Below, piece after piece: positions 24,443 through 33,627 of a DNA stretch of 64,000 nucleotides. The position numbers were made by a program, and so were the translations under genes. The stretch comes from Streptomyces sp. NBC_01788. GTDB taxonomy: Bacteria > Actinomycetota > Actinomycetes > Streptomycetales > Streptomycetaceae. Position 1 is the stretch's first letter, and every line of letters begins with the position of its first letter. Location of the stretch: assembly GCF_035917575.1 (NCBI RefSeq), contig NZ_CP109090.1, positions 434,001-498,000 of the forward strand, given 5' to 3'. Below the pieces are notes generated by a model. It worked only from the letters and a program-made list of their open reading frames with translations, was not told the origin of the DNA and ran no database searches.

Positions 24443-26626
24443 ATGAACCCCCTCACCACCAGCGCTTGCGACCTGCCCGACCGTCTCTCCCCCAAGGCCG
24501 ACCCGGCACTGATCGCCGACGACGAGCAGCACTTCGCGGCCCTCGCGGAGTGCCTCGAGCAGTCGATGGCCGAGGTGTCCGACCGCCTCGCCGCCGAACG
24601 CAGGGCACCCGGCGGCACGGGCCGGCAGGCGCTGGACCGGGACCTGGAGATCCACCGGCTGACCGCACGGCTCCGCACCCTGCGCCGCTTCGGTCTGGAC
24701 CTGTGCCTCGGTCGCATGGTCGGCACGGACGACCCCGAGCCCCTGTACGTCGGACGGCTCGGCCTCACGGACAGCACGGGACGCAGGCTGCTGCTCGACT
24801 GGCGCTCCCCCGCGGCCGAGCCGTTCTTCGGAGCCACCCACGCCCGTCCGATGGGGCTGAGGAGCCGCCGCAGATACCGCTGGACCCGCGGGCGGATCAG
24901 CGACTACTGGGACGAGGTGTTCATCGCGGACGACATCGCCGGGCATGCCGCGCTCGACGACCAGTCCGCCTTCATCGCCGGCCTGGGCGGCAGCCGGTCG
25001 TCCCGGATGCGCGACGTGCTCGGCACCATCCAGGCCGACCAGGACGCCATCATCCGTGCGGGCTCCCGCGGCGCACTCGTCGTGGACGGCGGTCCGGGCA
25101 CCGGGAAGACCGTCGTCGCCCTGCACCGCGCCGCCTACCTTCTCCACTCCGACCCCCGCCTCGGCCACCGCCGCGGCGGCCTGCTGTTCGTCGGCCCGCA
25201 CCAGCCCTACCTCGGCTACGTCGCCGACGTCCTCCCGAGCCTCGGCGAGGAGGGCGTACAGACCTGCACCCTGCGCGACCTCGTCGCCGAGGGAGCCGCG
25301 GCGGCGGTCGAGAGCGACCCGGAGGTGGCCCTCCTGAAGTCGTCCGCGGACATGGTGAAGGCGATCGAGAAGGCCGTCAGGTTCTACGAGGAGCCACCCA
25401 CGGAGGGGATGACGGTCACGACCCCCTGGTCCGACGTCCGGCTGAGCGCCGACGACTGGGCGGCGGCGTTCGAGGCGGTCGAACCCGGCACCCCGCACAA
25501 CGAGGCGCGCGACCAGATCCGGGAGGAGCTGCTCACGATCCTGGTGGACAAGCACGAAGTGGACGGGCAAGAGGGCGACATCTCGGCCGACCGGCTCCGC
25601 ACGTCCCTGACGCGCAACCGGGAACTGCTCACCGCCCTCAACCGAGCCTGGCCGCTGCTCGAAGCGGCCGACCTCGTCGGAGACCTGTGGTCCGTGCCCG
25701 CCTATCTTCGCATGTGCGCCCCCTGGCTCGGCCGCGACGACGTCGAGAAGCTCCAGCGCCCGGACGCCCAGGCCTGGACGGTGTCCGACCTGCCACTGCT
25801 GGACGCGGCGCGGCAGCGGCTCGGTGACGCGGAGACGTCGCGGCGCAAGGCCCGGCACGCGGCCGTCCTCGCCGCCCAGCGGGAGCGCATGGCGCAGGTC
25901 GTCGACAACCTGATCGCCGCCGCGGCCGACTCCGGGGCCGACGGTGACGACGGTGAGGGTCTGGTGACGATGCTGCGCGGTGCGGACGCCGAGGTCAGCC
26001 TGGTCGACGAGTCCGAACTGTCCATCGCCGCCCCGGACCTGCTCGCCGGCCCGTTCGCGCACATCGTCGTCGACGAGGCGCAGGAACTGACCGACGCGGA
26101 GTGGCAGATGCTGCTGCTGCGGTGCCCGTCGCGGAGCTTCACCGTCGTCGGGGACCGGGCCCAGGCCAGGCGCGGCTTCACGGAGTCGTGGCGGGAACGA
26201 CTCGAACGGATCGGGCTCGACCGGATCGACCTGGCGTCCCTGAGCATCAACTACCGGACGCCGGAGGAGATCATGGCGGAAGCCGAGCCGGTCATCCGGG
26301 CCGTGCTCCCGGACGCCAACGTGCCGACCTCGGTTCGCGGCAGCGGCGTCCCCGTCGTACGCGGATCCGCCTCGGAGCTGCGCTCGATCGTCGGCACCTG
26401 GCTGGCCGCACATGCCGACGGGATCGCCTGCGTCATCGGCGATCCCGCGTTCCGGACCACGTCCCGTGTCCGGTCACTCACTCCGGAGCTGTCGAAGGGG
26501 CTCGAATTCGACCTGGTCGTCCTCGTCGACCCGGACAGGTTCGGCGAGGGCGTCGCAGGAGCGATCGACCGCTATGTCGCCATGACCAGAGCGACCCAGC
26601 AGCTCGTCGTTCTCACGAGTCCCTGA
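24443..26626 (+). CDS. helR: RNA polymerase recycling motor ATPase HelR (HelD-like)
   Basis: A 727-residue UvrD/Rep-like superfamily 1 ATPase that binds RNA polymerase, clears it from DNA and displaces rifamycins. A coiled N-terminal arm (residues 25-75) enters the secondary channel. The ATPase core has Walker A GGPGTGKTVVALH (about 216), Walker B HIVVDEAQELTD (about 539), motif III VVGDRAQ, and C-terminal TPELSKGLEFDLVVLVDPDR and VAMTRATQQLVVLT. The central insertion (about 330-520) matches the HelD-specific clamp domain in size. The HelR class is assigned mainly from the rifamycin-associated element upstream. The ATG at 24443 is chosen; ribosome site CCCAAGAGACC is weak. Expected phenotype is inducible rifamycin tolerance. 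Confidence 0.92.
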   Translation: MNPLTTSACDLPDRLSPKADPALIADDEQHFAALAECLEQSMAEVSDRLAAERRAPGGTGRQALDRDLEIHRLTARLRTLRRFGLDLCLGRMVGTDDPEPLYVGRLGLTDSTGRRLLLDWRSPAAEPFFGATHARPMGLRSRRRYRWTRGRISDYWDEVFIADDIAGHAALDDQSAFIAGLGGSRSSRMRDVLGTIQADQDAIIRAGSRGALVVDGGPGTGKTVVALHRAAYLLHSDPRLGHRRGGLLFVGPHQPYLGYVADVLPSLGEEGVQTCTLRDLVAEGAAAAVESDPEVALLKSSADMVKAIEKAVRFYEEPPTEGMTVTTPWSDVRLSADDWAAAFEAVEPGTPHNEARDQIREELLTILVDKHEVDGQEGDISADRLRTSLTRNRELLTALNRAWPLLEAADLVGDLWSVPAYLRMCAPWLGRDDVEKLQRPDAQAWTVSDLPLLDAARQRLGDAETSRRKARHAAVLAAQRERMAQVVDNLIAAAADSGADGDDGEGLVTMLRGADAEVSLVDESELSIAAPDLLAGPFAHIVVDEAQELTDAEWQMLLLRCPSRSFTVVGDRAQARRGFTESWRERLERIGLDRIDLASLSINYRTPEEIMAEAEPVIRAVLPDANVPTSVRGSGVPVVRGSASELRSIVGTWLAAHADGIACVIGDPAFRTTSRVRSLTPELSKGLEFDLVVLVDPDRFGEGVAGAIDRYVAMTRATQQLVVLTSP

Positions 26627-26642
26627 CGCCGGTGTCATCGGG

Positions 26643-26673
26643 AACGCCCGGCAGCCTCACGCTGCCGGGCGTT
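26643..26673. terminator. Bidirectional terminator between convergent genes
   Basis: AACGCCCGGCAGC (26643-26655) and GCTGCCGGGCGTT (26661-26673) form a perfect 13-bp stem with a 5-base loop. It sits between helR and the convergent gene ending at 26696; AA and TT borders give short A/U tracts on either strand. Confidence 0.8.
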
Positions 26674-26695
26674 GCTTCCTTCTGGCTCCGCGGTG

Positions 26696-27100
26696 TCAGC
26701 GCCCTTCCTTCCGCCTGCCGCGCACGAGCCAGGCGGCTCCCCCGACGGCCAGGGCGACCGGCCATTCCAGCGCTCCTGCGACGGTGAGGGCTCCCAGGCC
26801 CCCGTAGAAGACCAGGTCCCGGGTGGGCACGTTCCCCAGACTGAGGTGCGGGATCGGAACCGGGGCGCGGAACACGCGAGTGCCCAGGTGGAAACCCCCG
26901 TCAGGATGGGCCTCCCCGGCCCCGTCCTGCTGGGCTTGCGCACGGCCGGTGAACGCTCGCCTGCTCTGGGTCGTGTAATGCCCCTTCTGGGCCCGCACGC
27001 GTGCCGCAGGCTCGAGCGTGGTCAGTCCAGCGTCCGACATCTTCTTCTGGGCCCGGACACGCTCGGTGGGCTCGAGCACGGTCTCAGCTGCCGTAACCAT
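26696..27100 (-). CDS. Small membrane protein with repeated RVRAQK motif, unknown function
   Basis: A 134-residue protein. The N-terminal half has two copies of a short motif (LEPTERVRAQKK and LEPAARVRAQKG) separated by ~17 residues, then a polar stretch. The C-terminal ~40 residues hold one or two hydrophobic segments (DLVFYGGLGALTVAGALEWP and VALAVGGAAWLVRG) ending in RRKEGR, a tail anchor with cytosolic positive charges. The ATG at 27100 has GGAGGAG about six bases upstream. No family recognised. It lies downstream of the collagen-like gene on the same strand after 132 bases. Confidence 0.7.
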   Translation of the reverse strand: MVTAAETVLEPTERVRAQKKMSDAGLTTLEPAARVRAQKGHYTTQSRRAFTGRAQAQQDGAGEAHPDGGFHLGTRVFRAPVPIPHLSLGNVPTRDLVFYGGLGALTVAGALEWPVALAVGGAAWLVRGRRKEGR

Positions 27101-27232
27101 CCCCGCTCCTCCTCTCCTGTGATCCGGTATGGATGTGTCTCTTCTTCCATCTTTGCGCGCCGTCCGCCGTTGAGCCGCCTCGCGGTGGACCCGGACGACT
27201 CGACGGGGTCCCGGAAGCCGCGGAGCAGGCCG

Positions 27233-29020
27233 TCATGGCGAGCAGTAGGCAAGGGGGGTGACGTCGTAGCTCTGGGTGGCGGAGGTGTTGTGGAAGTTCA
27301 CGGTCCAGCTGTCGCCGGGGTTCGTGCTCGTGCTCTGGTAGCTGTTCACGGGGATGACCTCGTCGCCCCCGACCCAGCCCCCGCTGACCGCCTTCTGACC
27401 GGCCGGACACACGACGACCAAGGCCAGCGTCTGGCCAGGCACCAGCGTCGCGTCGCCTCCGACGACCTGAGTGACGTTGGCGCCGGCCGACGCGCCCTGC
27501 GGGCCGGCGGCACCCTGCGGGCCGGTGACACCGGTGGTGCCCTGCGGGCCGGTCCCGCCCGTGTTGCCCTGAGGACCCGTCGCACCCGTGTTGCCCTGAG
27601 GACCGGTCGCACCCGTAGTACCCGTAGCGCCCTGCGGACCGGTCACCCCGATGTCACCCTGCGGACCCGTCGCACCCTGAGCACCAGTGGCACCCGTATT
27701 GCCCTGAGGACCGGTCGCACCCGTAGTACCCGTAGCGCCCTGCGGACCGGTCACCCCGATGTCACCCTGCGGACCCGTCGCACCCTGAGCACCAGTGGCA
27801 CCCGTATTGCCCTGAGGACCGGTCGCACCCGTAGTACCCGTAGCGCCCTGCGGACCGGTCACCCCGATGTCACCCTGCGGACCCGTCGCACCCTGAACAC
27901 CAGTGGCACCCGTATTGCCCTGAGGACCGGCAGGACCACCCACACCCTGCGGCCCGGCAGCGCCGTTGACACCCTGCGGACCAGCGGCACCGGTCACGCC
28001 CTGCGGACCGCTCGCACCCTGAACACCAGTCGCTCCCGTATTGCCCTGAGGACCCGTCGCACCCGTGTTGCCCTGAGGACCGGCCGCACCCGTAGTACCC
28101 GTAGCGCCCTGCGGACCGGTCACCCCGATGTCACCCTGCGGACCCGTCGCACCCTGAACACCAGTGGCACCCGTATTGCCCTGAGGACCGGCAGGACCAC
28201 CCACACCCTGCGGCCCGGCAGCGCCGTTGACACCCTGCGGACCAGCGGCACCGGTCACGCCCTGCGGACCGCTCGCACCCTGAACACCAGTCGCTCCCGT
28301 ATTGCCCTGAGGACCGGCAGGACCACCCACACCCTGCGGCCCGGCAGCGCCGTTGACACCCTGCGGACCAGCGGCACCGGTCACGCCCTGCGGACCGCTC
28401 GCACCCTGAACACCAGTCGCTCCCGTATTGCCCTGAGGACCGGCAGGACCACCCACACCCTGCGGCCCGGCAGCGCCGTTGACACCCTGCGGACCGCTCG
28501 CACCCTGAACCCCGGTCGCTCCCGTAGTGCCCTGAGGACCGGCAGGACCACCCACACCCTGCGGCCCGGCAGCGCCGGTCGCGCCCGTGGCACCCGTCGC
28601 GCCCTGCGGGCCCTGGGGTCCGGGCTCGCCGCACGGCGGTACGGGGCCCGAGACCCTGACGTAGCGGGCGGCCACCCAGCCCGAGCGATTGGCGAGCCTG
28701 TACCAGTTCGAGTCGCCGCCGACGCTCTCGCCCACCGCCTGGCACCAGACGCTGATCCGTGCGCCGCTGGAATAGCTCCCCAGCTCTGCGGACTTGGTCG
28801 TGGGTTGGGCTCGGATGCTCAAGCTCGTCCTGGCAGTGACTGTCCCGGGAATCGCTGCCCCGAACGCGTTCCGTTCCACGTGTGTGGCAGCGAGCCCTGA
28901 GCGCGCCGTGTCCGACAGCCCCAAAGCAGCTGCCGCCAAAGGCCCTTGCAGCTCACATGCCAGGCCGAGACTCACCGTTCCCAGGGCCAACGACAGAAAG
29001 GTAAGCCTTCGCCTTCGCAT
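27233..29020 (-). CDS. Secreted collagen-like protein with SH3-like domain
   Basis: A 595-residue exported protein. An Arg-rich start and hydrophobic core (residues 1-35) form a leader. Residues 62-125 are a bacterial SH3-like domain ([45 protein letters not shown]) expected to bind cell wall. Residues 131-511 are an uninterrupted Gly-X-Y tract rich in GPQG, GATG and GVQG, about 127 triplets. The last ~85 residues form a Cys-flanked globular domain ([15 protein letters not shown] to LAYCSP), perhaps a trimerisation knob. ATG 29020 or TTG 29023 may start it; the ribosome site is weak. Upstream sequence is AT-rich for this genome. It likely forms a surface stalk. Confidence 0.9.
   Translation of the reverse strand: MRRRRLTFLSLALGTVSLGLACELQGPLAAAALGLSDTARSGLAATHVERNAFGAAIPGTVTARTSLSIRAQPTTKSAELGSYSSGARISVWCQAVGESVGGDSNWYRLANRSGWVAARYVRVSGPVPPCGEPGPQGPQGATGATGATGAAGPQGVGGPAGPQGTTGATGVQGASGPQGVNGAAGPQGVGGPAGPQGNTGATGVQGASGPQGVTGAAGPQGVNGAAGPQGVGGPAGPQGNTGATGVQGASGPQGVTGAAGPQGVNGAAGPQGVGGPAGPQGNTGATGVQGATGPQGDIGVTGPQGATGTTGAAGPQGNTGATGPQGNTGATGVQGASGPQGVTGAAGPQGVNGAAGPQGVGGPAGPQGNTGATGVQGATGPQGDIGVTGPQGATGTTGATGPQGNTGATGAQGATGPQGDIGVTGPQGATGTTGATGPQGNTGATGAQGATGPQGDIGVTGPQGATGTTGATGPQGNTGATGPQGNTGGTGPQGTTGVTGPQGAAGPQGASAGANVTQVVGGDATLVPGQTLALVVVCPAGQKAVSGGWVGGDEVIPVNSYQSTSTNPGDSWTVNFHNTSATQSYDVTPLAYCSP
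27480..28620. repeat. Collagen-coding tandem DNA repeats (108-bp and 126-bp units)
   Basis: Two higher-order unit lengths are measurable. On the left, a 108-bp unit (12 Gly-X-Y triplets) starts at 27672, 27780 and 27888. A 126-bp unit (14 triplets) starts at 27888, 28014, 28149 (after a 9-bp offset), 28275 and 28401. Copies are nearly identical at DNA level, so slippage or unequal crossover has acted recently. The array is coding on the minus strand. Confidence 0.9.
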
Positions 29021-29209
29021 CAAAACACCACGCCTTTCACTCTTCGCCTGCGATGAAGGGAGACATGAAGAGAAAAGCGCATATTCAAGCCATAACACTG
29101 CTATGACACGAACAAAATCCTATGGGAAGGTAAGCTTTTTCAACCAGCCACACATCACGGCGAATTGACGTGCGGTCGGATGGCGCCGGAGTCGGGCCGA
29201 CCTCATGCG
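29021..29209 (-). promoter_or_regulatory. AT-rich promoter region of the collagen-like gene
   Basis: This stretch is much less GC-rich than the surroundings (for example ATATTCAAGCCATAACACTG at 29081-29100 and AAGGTAAGCTTTTTCAACC). On the minus strand TTGAAA and TAGGAT are separated by about 15 bases and could be a weak promoter. No gene is present. Confidence 0.4.
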
Positions 29210-30232
29210 TCAGATCGCGGGGCCCGCGGTCCGGGTGTAGGTGAGCCCGTTACTGACGCCCGCGGGAGTGGTCACCGTGACGGTGACCACTCCGGCGGCA
29301 CCGGCGGGCGCGACAGCCGTGACGCTGGTCGGGGAGAGCACGGTGAACGACGCGGGGACGCCGCCGAACTCCACGCCGGTCGTGGTGGTGAGGTTGCTTC
29401 CGGTCAGCGTGACGACGGCTCCCGCGTACGTCGGCCCCTGGCCGGGGATCACGGAGATGAGGATAGGCGGGTCGAGGTAGACGTAGCTGAGAGGGTTGCT
29501 GGTGCCGCCGGGGGTGGTCACCGTGACCGCCGCGGCACCGGCCGCGTGAGCGGGAGTCACCACGGTGATCTGAGTGGCGGAGACGACGGTGAACGAAGCC
29601 GCCGCCGTGTCGAAGCGCACCGCCGTCGCGTTGAGAAGTCCGCTGCCCGTCAGGGTCGCCGCAGCGCCGCCGGCCGAAGGTCCGGCTGGGGGTTCGATGT
29701 CGGTCAGCGACGGCACTGGGGCGTAGTAGAAGTACGCGCTGGGGGTGTCGGGGTTGCTGGTGCCGCCGGGGGTGGTCACCGTGACCGCCGCGGCACCGGC
29801 CGCGTGAGCGGGAGTCACCGCGACGATCCTCGTGGCGGACAGGACGGTGAACGACGTCGCCGCGATCCCGTCGAAGAGCACGGCCGTCGCCCCCGACAGG
29901 TTGGTGCCCGTCAGCGCCACCGTGGTGCCCCCGGAGACCGGCCCCTGACTGGGCGTCACGCCCGATACGGTGGGGGCGGAGACGTAGGTGTACGTGACGG
30001 TCTGGGTGCTGGTGCCCTGGCTGGTAGTGACGGTCACGTTGACCGTACCGGCGCCGGAGGGAGGGACCGCGGTGAGCTGTGTGCCGCTGAGGGCGGTGAA
30101 CGAGATGGCGGCTCTGCCGCCGAACTGCACGGCTATCACACCGGTGAAGTCGGTACCCGTCACGGTGACGGTGTTCCCGCCGGAGGACGGCCCCTGGCTG
30201 GGACTGATCGAGGAGACGGTGGGGGCAGCCAT
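29210..30232 (-). CDS. IPT/TIG-repeat protein (four domains), no signal peptide
   Basis: A 340-residue all-beta protein built of four immunoglobulin-like IPT/TIG domains of ~85 residues. Each begins with a PSQGPSSGG-type turn (PSQGPSSGGNTVTVTGTDF, PSQGPVSGGTTVALTGTNL, PPAGPSAGGAAATLTGSGL, PGQGPTYAGAVVTLTGSNL) and ends with VTVTTPGGTSNP-like strands. Translation starts at ATG 30232 with AAGGAG seven bases upstream, directly at the first domain, so no Sec or Tat leader is encoded. The domains are typical of extracellular adhesion or carbohydrate-binding modules. How this protein leaves the cell, if it does, is unclear. It lies next to a second TIG gene of the same design. Confidence 0.85.
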   Translation of the reverse strand: MAAPTVSSISPSQGPSSGGNTVTVTGTDFTGVIAVQFGGRAAISFTALSGTQLTAVPPSGAGTVNVTVTTSQGTSTQTVTYTYVSAPTVSGVTPSQGPVSGGTTVALTGTNLSGATAVLFDGIAATSFTVLSATRIVAVTPAHAAGAAAVTVTTPGGTSNPDTPSAYFYYAPVPSLTDIEPPAGPSAGGAAATLTGSGLLNATAVRFDTAAASFTVVSATQITVVTPAHAAGAAAVTVTTPGGTSNPLSYVYLDPPILISVIPGQGPTYAGAVVTLTGSNLTTTTGVEFGGVPASFTVLSPTSVTAVAPAGAAGVVTVTVTTPAGVSNGLTYTRTAGPAI

Positions 30233-30378
30233 GGCTGTACTCCTTCGCGCAGCACTGCGGCGGGTCTGTGCCACACCGGTTCGGGCAACGACGGCCAGTG
30301 CGTCGACACGCCCGCCCGAGCGGAGGGGGTCTGCGCTCGGACGGGTGTGTGGTGTGGTCCCGGTACGGGGCCGCTGGA

Positions 30379-31125
30379 TCAGATGCCGGGGCCGGAGACG
30401 TAGGTGAATCCGCCGGCGGCGGTGGCCGTCCCGGCAGGGTTGGTGACCACCACGTCGACGGCGCCCGCCGTGCCGGGCGGGGTGACCGCCGACAAGGTGG
30501 TGGCGCTGAGGACGGAGAACGGCGCGGCGGTGCCGCCGAAGGTGACCGAGCTGGTGCTGTCGAGGTTGGTGCCCGTGATGGTCACCGCCGTTCCGCCGGA
30601 GGTCGGGCCCGAGGACGGGTTGACGGTCACGATCGTCGGGTCGTCGATGTAGGTGTAGGAGAGGCCGTTGTTGCTGCCGCCCGCTGTCGTCACGGTCACC
30701 CCAACCGGTCCGGCCGCGGTGCCCGCGGGCACGACGACGCTGATGGAACTGTCTGAGTTCACCGTCGGGGTGGCGGTGTTCGCGCCGAAGGACACCCTGG
30801 TCGCCGTCGACAGGCCGGTGCCGTTGATGGTGATGGTATTGCCACCCGCCAACGGCCCGGAGCTGGTGCTCAGAGCGGACTTGAACGGGGCACCGACGTA
30901 GAAGAACGACACCGGGTTGCTCGTCCCGCCGGGGGTTGTCACGGTGACCCCGACCGTGCCTGCCCCCGAGGGGGAGACCGCGGTGACCTGGGTCGCTGAG
31001 ACGTTGGTGACGCTCGTGGCGGGCTTGGTGCCGAAGGTCACCGCGCTGGTGTTGGAGAGGTTGGTACCGGTGATGGTCACCAGCGTGCCTCCGCCGGTGG
31101 AACCTTGGTTCGGAGAGATGGGCAT
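30379..31125 (-). CDS. IPT/TIG-repeat protein (three domains), no signal peptide
   Basis: A 248-residue protein of three IPT/TIG domains (MPISPNQGSTGGGTLVTITG, then STSSGPLAGGNTITINGTGL and PSSGPTSGGTAVTITGTNL). The C-terminal strand FTYVSGPGI ends almost at the last domain. The ATG at 31125 has AAGGAG eight bases upstream and opens directly into the first domain, so again there is no leader. It is 146 bases upstream of the four-domain TIG gene on the same strand and probably arose with it by duplication. Function is inferred only as a structural or adhesive module. Confidence 0.85.
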   Translation of the reverse strand: MPISPNQGSTGGGTLVTITGTNLSNTSAVTFGTKPATSVTNVSATQVTAVSPSGAGTVGVTVTTPGGTSNPVSFFYVGAPFKSALSTSSGPLAGGNTITINGTGLSTATRVSFGANTATPTVNSDSSISVVVPAGTAAGPVGVTVTTAGGSNNGLSYTYIDDPTIVTVNPSSGPTSGGTAVTITGTNLDSTSSVTFGGTAAPFSVLSATTLSAVTPPGTAGAVDVVVTNPAGTATAAGGFTYVSGPGI

Positions 31126-31552
31126 GGGGACACTCCTTCGTCTCTGCTGGGGACATGCGAGAAACCAGCGGGATGGCCAGTCACCGTCCGCGTCGCCGCC
31201 GAGAAGGCGGACCGCCGCAGGCACACGAGCGCCGTCAGCCCGTTCGGGCTGCTTCAGGCGTGGAAGAACACGGCTCAGGAATGCTGCTGGACCCGGAGGG
31301 AACGAACGGACTGTCGCCGGGCGCACATGGCCAGGCGCGCAGCAGCCTGCGCCGTCTTCCCTGGGCATGGAGAAAACCGGCAACAGCTGCCTGTCTCAAC
31401 GTCCTTCTGGCACGGGGATGGGCAGCCCGCCGGTGTCACACTCTCAGTGACCCACACCTCCGATCGGGTGACAAGAGGCCCTTCACCATCATCACCCGTA
31501 TGGAGTAAAAGGGGACACGACCCGGGCAATCCCAGCAGGTGGCACGACGAGA

Positions 31553-31577
31553 GGGGAGCGCGAGGGTCGCGCTCCCC
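31553..31577. terminator. Hairpin, candidate terminator
   Basis: GGGGAGCGCGA (31553-31563) pairs perfectly with TCGCGCTCCCC (31567-31577) around a GGG loop. An 11-bp GC-rich stem in gene-free DNA; orientation unclear. Confidence 0.5.
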
Positions 31578-31768
31578 TGATGGAGTGACGTATCCGGAAA
31601 CCCCTTGCTGGTGCGCCGACCTGGAGGCTTGGATGTGAATATCCAACCGGTGGGCTGCCCATCCTCTCCGGGGGATGTGGCGGTCGATCCACGTTCGGCT
31701 TCTCTCCGGAGGACGTGCGTACGTGCCGGCTTGCCACGATGGGCACCCCCGGCAGAGGAATTTGGATC

Positions 31769-31803
31769 GGGTCAGCCGGTGCCGTCCAGGTACCGGCTGA
31801 CCC
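31769..31803 (-). terminator. Terminator-like hairpin after the CE15 gene
   Basis: GGGTCAGCCGGT (31769-31780) and ACCGGCTGACCC (31792-31803) form a perfect 12-bp stem with an 11-base loop, about 75 bases beyond the CE15 stop. Confidence 0.6.
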
Positions 31804-31875
31804 GGTGGTACACGTGGGTTCCGCATGCGTGGAGCCCGGATACGCGGGCGGGCTCTCACGGGTCCTGACTGGCGA

Positions 31876-33528
31876 TCAGGGACTCTTGCAGGTGATGTTC
31901 CCCGGTGCGGGAGTGGAGTTGCCGGTGGCGGTGAAGCCGAAGGTGGCGGTGCCGTTGGCCGCGAGGCTGCCGTTGTACGAGGTGTTGCGTACCGTGACGG
32001 ATCCGCTGGTCCCGGTGTTGACGCCGTCCCAGAGGCTGCTGATGGACTGACCGGAGGCCAGGTTCAGGCCGACGGTCCAGCCGTTGAGCGTGCTGGTGCC
32101 GTTGTTGCGGACCGTCACCTCACCCTGGAAGCCGCCGGGCCAGCTGTTGACGTTGCGGTAGGCGGCGGTGCACGTACCGTTCGTGCCACCGCCGCCCGGG
32201 TCACCGCCCGGGTCTCCCCCCGTGCCGCCACCCGGGTCGCCTCCGTTGCCGTCTCCGCCGTCTGTCAGGGTCGGCGTCTGCCAGTCACGCCACGAGGACA
32301 GGTTGCCGGACTTGCCGGCGGCGATCCTGAACACTCCGGAGCCGTTGCCCGCGCCCAGCAGGAACTTCTGGAGGTTCTGCTGCAACGGTGTCTTCCACTC
32401 GGACCTGACGGCGCAGTGGGTGCCGTCCTGGACGTCCGACCAGTAGGTGATGTTGCTGCCGGCGCCGAGCGCCTTGTAGATCTCGGCCCCGCCCAGCGCC
32501 GCCACGCTTCCCGACCTGGCGGCCAGCCAGTCGACGTACGGGTTCTCCATCACGAACAGCCCGCGCGGCGCGACCATGCCCAGGATTTCGTGGGTGTCCA
32601 CCGGCAGGGAGTTCGGGTTGCCCGTGTAGGAGCTGAACGCGTCGCCCAGCCAGGGCTGTTCCGAGTAGGCGCTGCTCAGCGGCTGCGCGCCGCTCTCCCC
32701 CGGAATGCCGCGGAGGATGGGCACACCGCCGCTTCCCGACTCGATCGGCATGGTCAGTGCGACGCGCTGGTCGAACGCGCCGGCCACGATGGCACCCTTG
32801 CCGAACCGCGAGCATCCCGTCACTCCGGTCGCGCTCGCCTTGAGGATGTTGCCGCCCGACTGCTCGATGACGTCGATGATGCGGCTCACACCCCAGGACC
32901 AGGCCATCAGCAGGCCCGTACTGCTGGACGATCCGTACACGCTGTAGAAGGCACCCTGCTTGTTGTTCCGCGCGGTGCCCTCCTTGCCCACCGTGTAGGG
33001 GTCGTAGTTGATGACGGCGACGCCGGCGGCCTTGATGGTGGCCGTGTCCGCGCCGAGCCCGCCGAACACGATGATGGCCGGGTAGGGCCCCGAACCGCTC
33101 GGCAGGCTCACGCTCGCCGAGAAGCTCGCGCTCTTGCCCTGGTCCGTCACGTTCACGGTGATGCTGCTCGCCGACACCGTGCCCGTGACGCTCGCGGGTT
33201 TCGCGGGCTTCTGACCGTAGACGGACCTCTGCGCCAGCTGGCTGATCTCCGCCCGGCGGCACCGCCAGTCGCCCTTGGCCGTGATACGCGTGCCGTTCAG
33301 CTTCTTGAAGGGGTCCGGCAGTAGGGAACTGGCCGCCGGAGAACCCGGGTTGGGCACCGCGCAGTCCGCACCGTCGTCCTCTCCGCCGGCCAGCACCTGC
33401 GCCGCGACGACGGCTCCCTCGGCGGCGCCCGCCTGTGCGGTGAGCGAGGGGGTGATGAGGCTCGCGGTGGCGACCAGGACCGCGGCCGCCCACACTCTGG
33501 GCCGATATCGGGACCGATGGAAGCGCAT
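31876..33528 (-). CDS. Secreted CE15 glucuronoyl esterase with C-terminal CBM2
   Basis: A 550-residue secreted enzyme that cleaves ester links between lignin and glucuronoxylan. A Sec leader (residues 1-35, ending near AQAGAAE) precedes the alpha/beta-hydrolase domain (about 50-405). The CE15 nucleophile motif is GCSRFGKGA with Ser near 240; ALTMPIESGSGG supplies the acid side, and DGTHCA the catalytic His near 375. A Gly/Asp/Pro linker (about 430-450) leads to a CBM2 cellulose-binding module (CTAAYRNVNSWPGGFQGEVT onward) with its terminal Cys pair. The ATG has GGAGG seven bases upstream. A perfect CebR box lies about 90 bases upstream, so cellobiose induction is expected. Confidence 0.92.
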   Translation of the reverse strand: MRFHRSRYRPRVWAAAVLVATASLITPSLTAQAGAAEGAVVAAQVLAGGEDDGADCAVPNPGSPAASSLLPDPFKKLNGTRITAKGDWRCRRAEISQLAQRSVYGQKPAKPASVTGTVSASSITVNVTDQGKSASFSASVSLPSGSGPYPAIIVFGGLGADTATIKAAGVAVINYDPYTVGKEGTARNNKQGAFYSVYGSSSSTGLLMAWSWGVSRIIDVIEQSGGNILKASATGVTGCSRFGKGAIVAGAFDQRVALTMPIESGSGGVPILRGIPGESGAQPLSSAYSEQPWLGDAFSSYTGNPNSLPVDTHEILGMVAPRGLFVMENPYVDWLAARSGSVAALGGAEIYKALGAGSNITYWSDVQDGTHCAVRSEWKTPLQQNLQKFLLGAGNGSGVFRIAAGKSGNLSSWRDWQTPTLTDGGDGNGGDPGGGTGGDPGGDPGGGGTNGTCTAAYRNVNSWPGGFQGEVTVRNNGTSTLNGWTVGLNLASGQSISSLWDGVNTGTSGSVTVRNTSYNGSLAANGTATFGFTATGNSTPAPGNITCKSP

Positions 33529-33613
33529 GGGGACCTCCGGAGGACGATGCGCGATCGAATGTGGGGTGTACCGGTTCGAATGTTGCGTGGTTCGTGGGGC
33601 GACGCGAGACAAC

Positions 33614-33627
33614 TGGGAGCGCTCCCA
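33614..33627. promoter_or_regulatory. CebR box (cellulose-utilisation repressor site)
   Basis: TGGGAGCGCTCCCA, a perfect 14-bp palindrome identical to the Streptomyces CebR consensus. It lies 86 bases upstream of the CE15 esterase ATG, on the side expected for repression of that gene; the cellobiose-responsive LacI-family repressor CebR would act here. Confidence 0.9.

Larger units (their letters stand above)
31126..31875. other. Gene-free stretch with two strong hairpins
   Basis: About 750 bases with no supported gene; open frames here have irregular codon usage and many rare residues (Cys, His). It should contain the promoter of the three-domain TIG gene near 31130-31200 and transcription stops for the CE15 gene. 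Two perfect hairpins are listed separately. Confidence 0.5.

Noticed and set aside
24251-26413. 720-residue minus-strand open frame opposite helR
   Set aside because: Antisense shadow of helR with Arg/Gly/Val-rich composition and no domain.
27480-28620. Possible CRISPR-like array because of regular direct repeats
   Set aside because: Repeat units are contiguous without unique spacers and keep a Gly-X-Y frame, so they are coding repeats.
26672-28900. A 742-residue plus-strand open frame with [20 protein letters not shown] repeats
   Set aside because: It is the antisense of the Gly-X-Y coding array; its repeats follow from the collagen codons, and the minus-strand product has a leader, SH3 domain and C-terminal domain.
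29210-31156. A single 648-residue protein joining both TIG genes
   Set aside because: The upstream half of that frame is out of register with the three-domain TIG gene; each gene has its own AAGGAG site and start.
31275-31859. 194-residue minus-strand frame in the gap after the TIG genes
   Set aside because: Codon use lacks GC3 bias, many Cys/Arg/Pro residues, no ribosome site, and it spans two hairpins.
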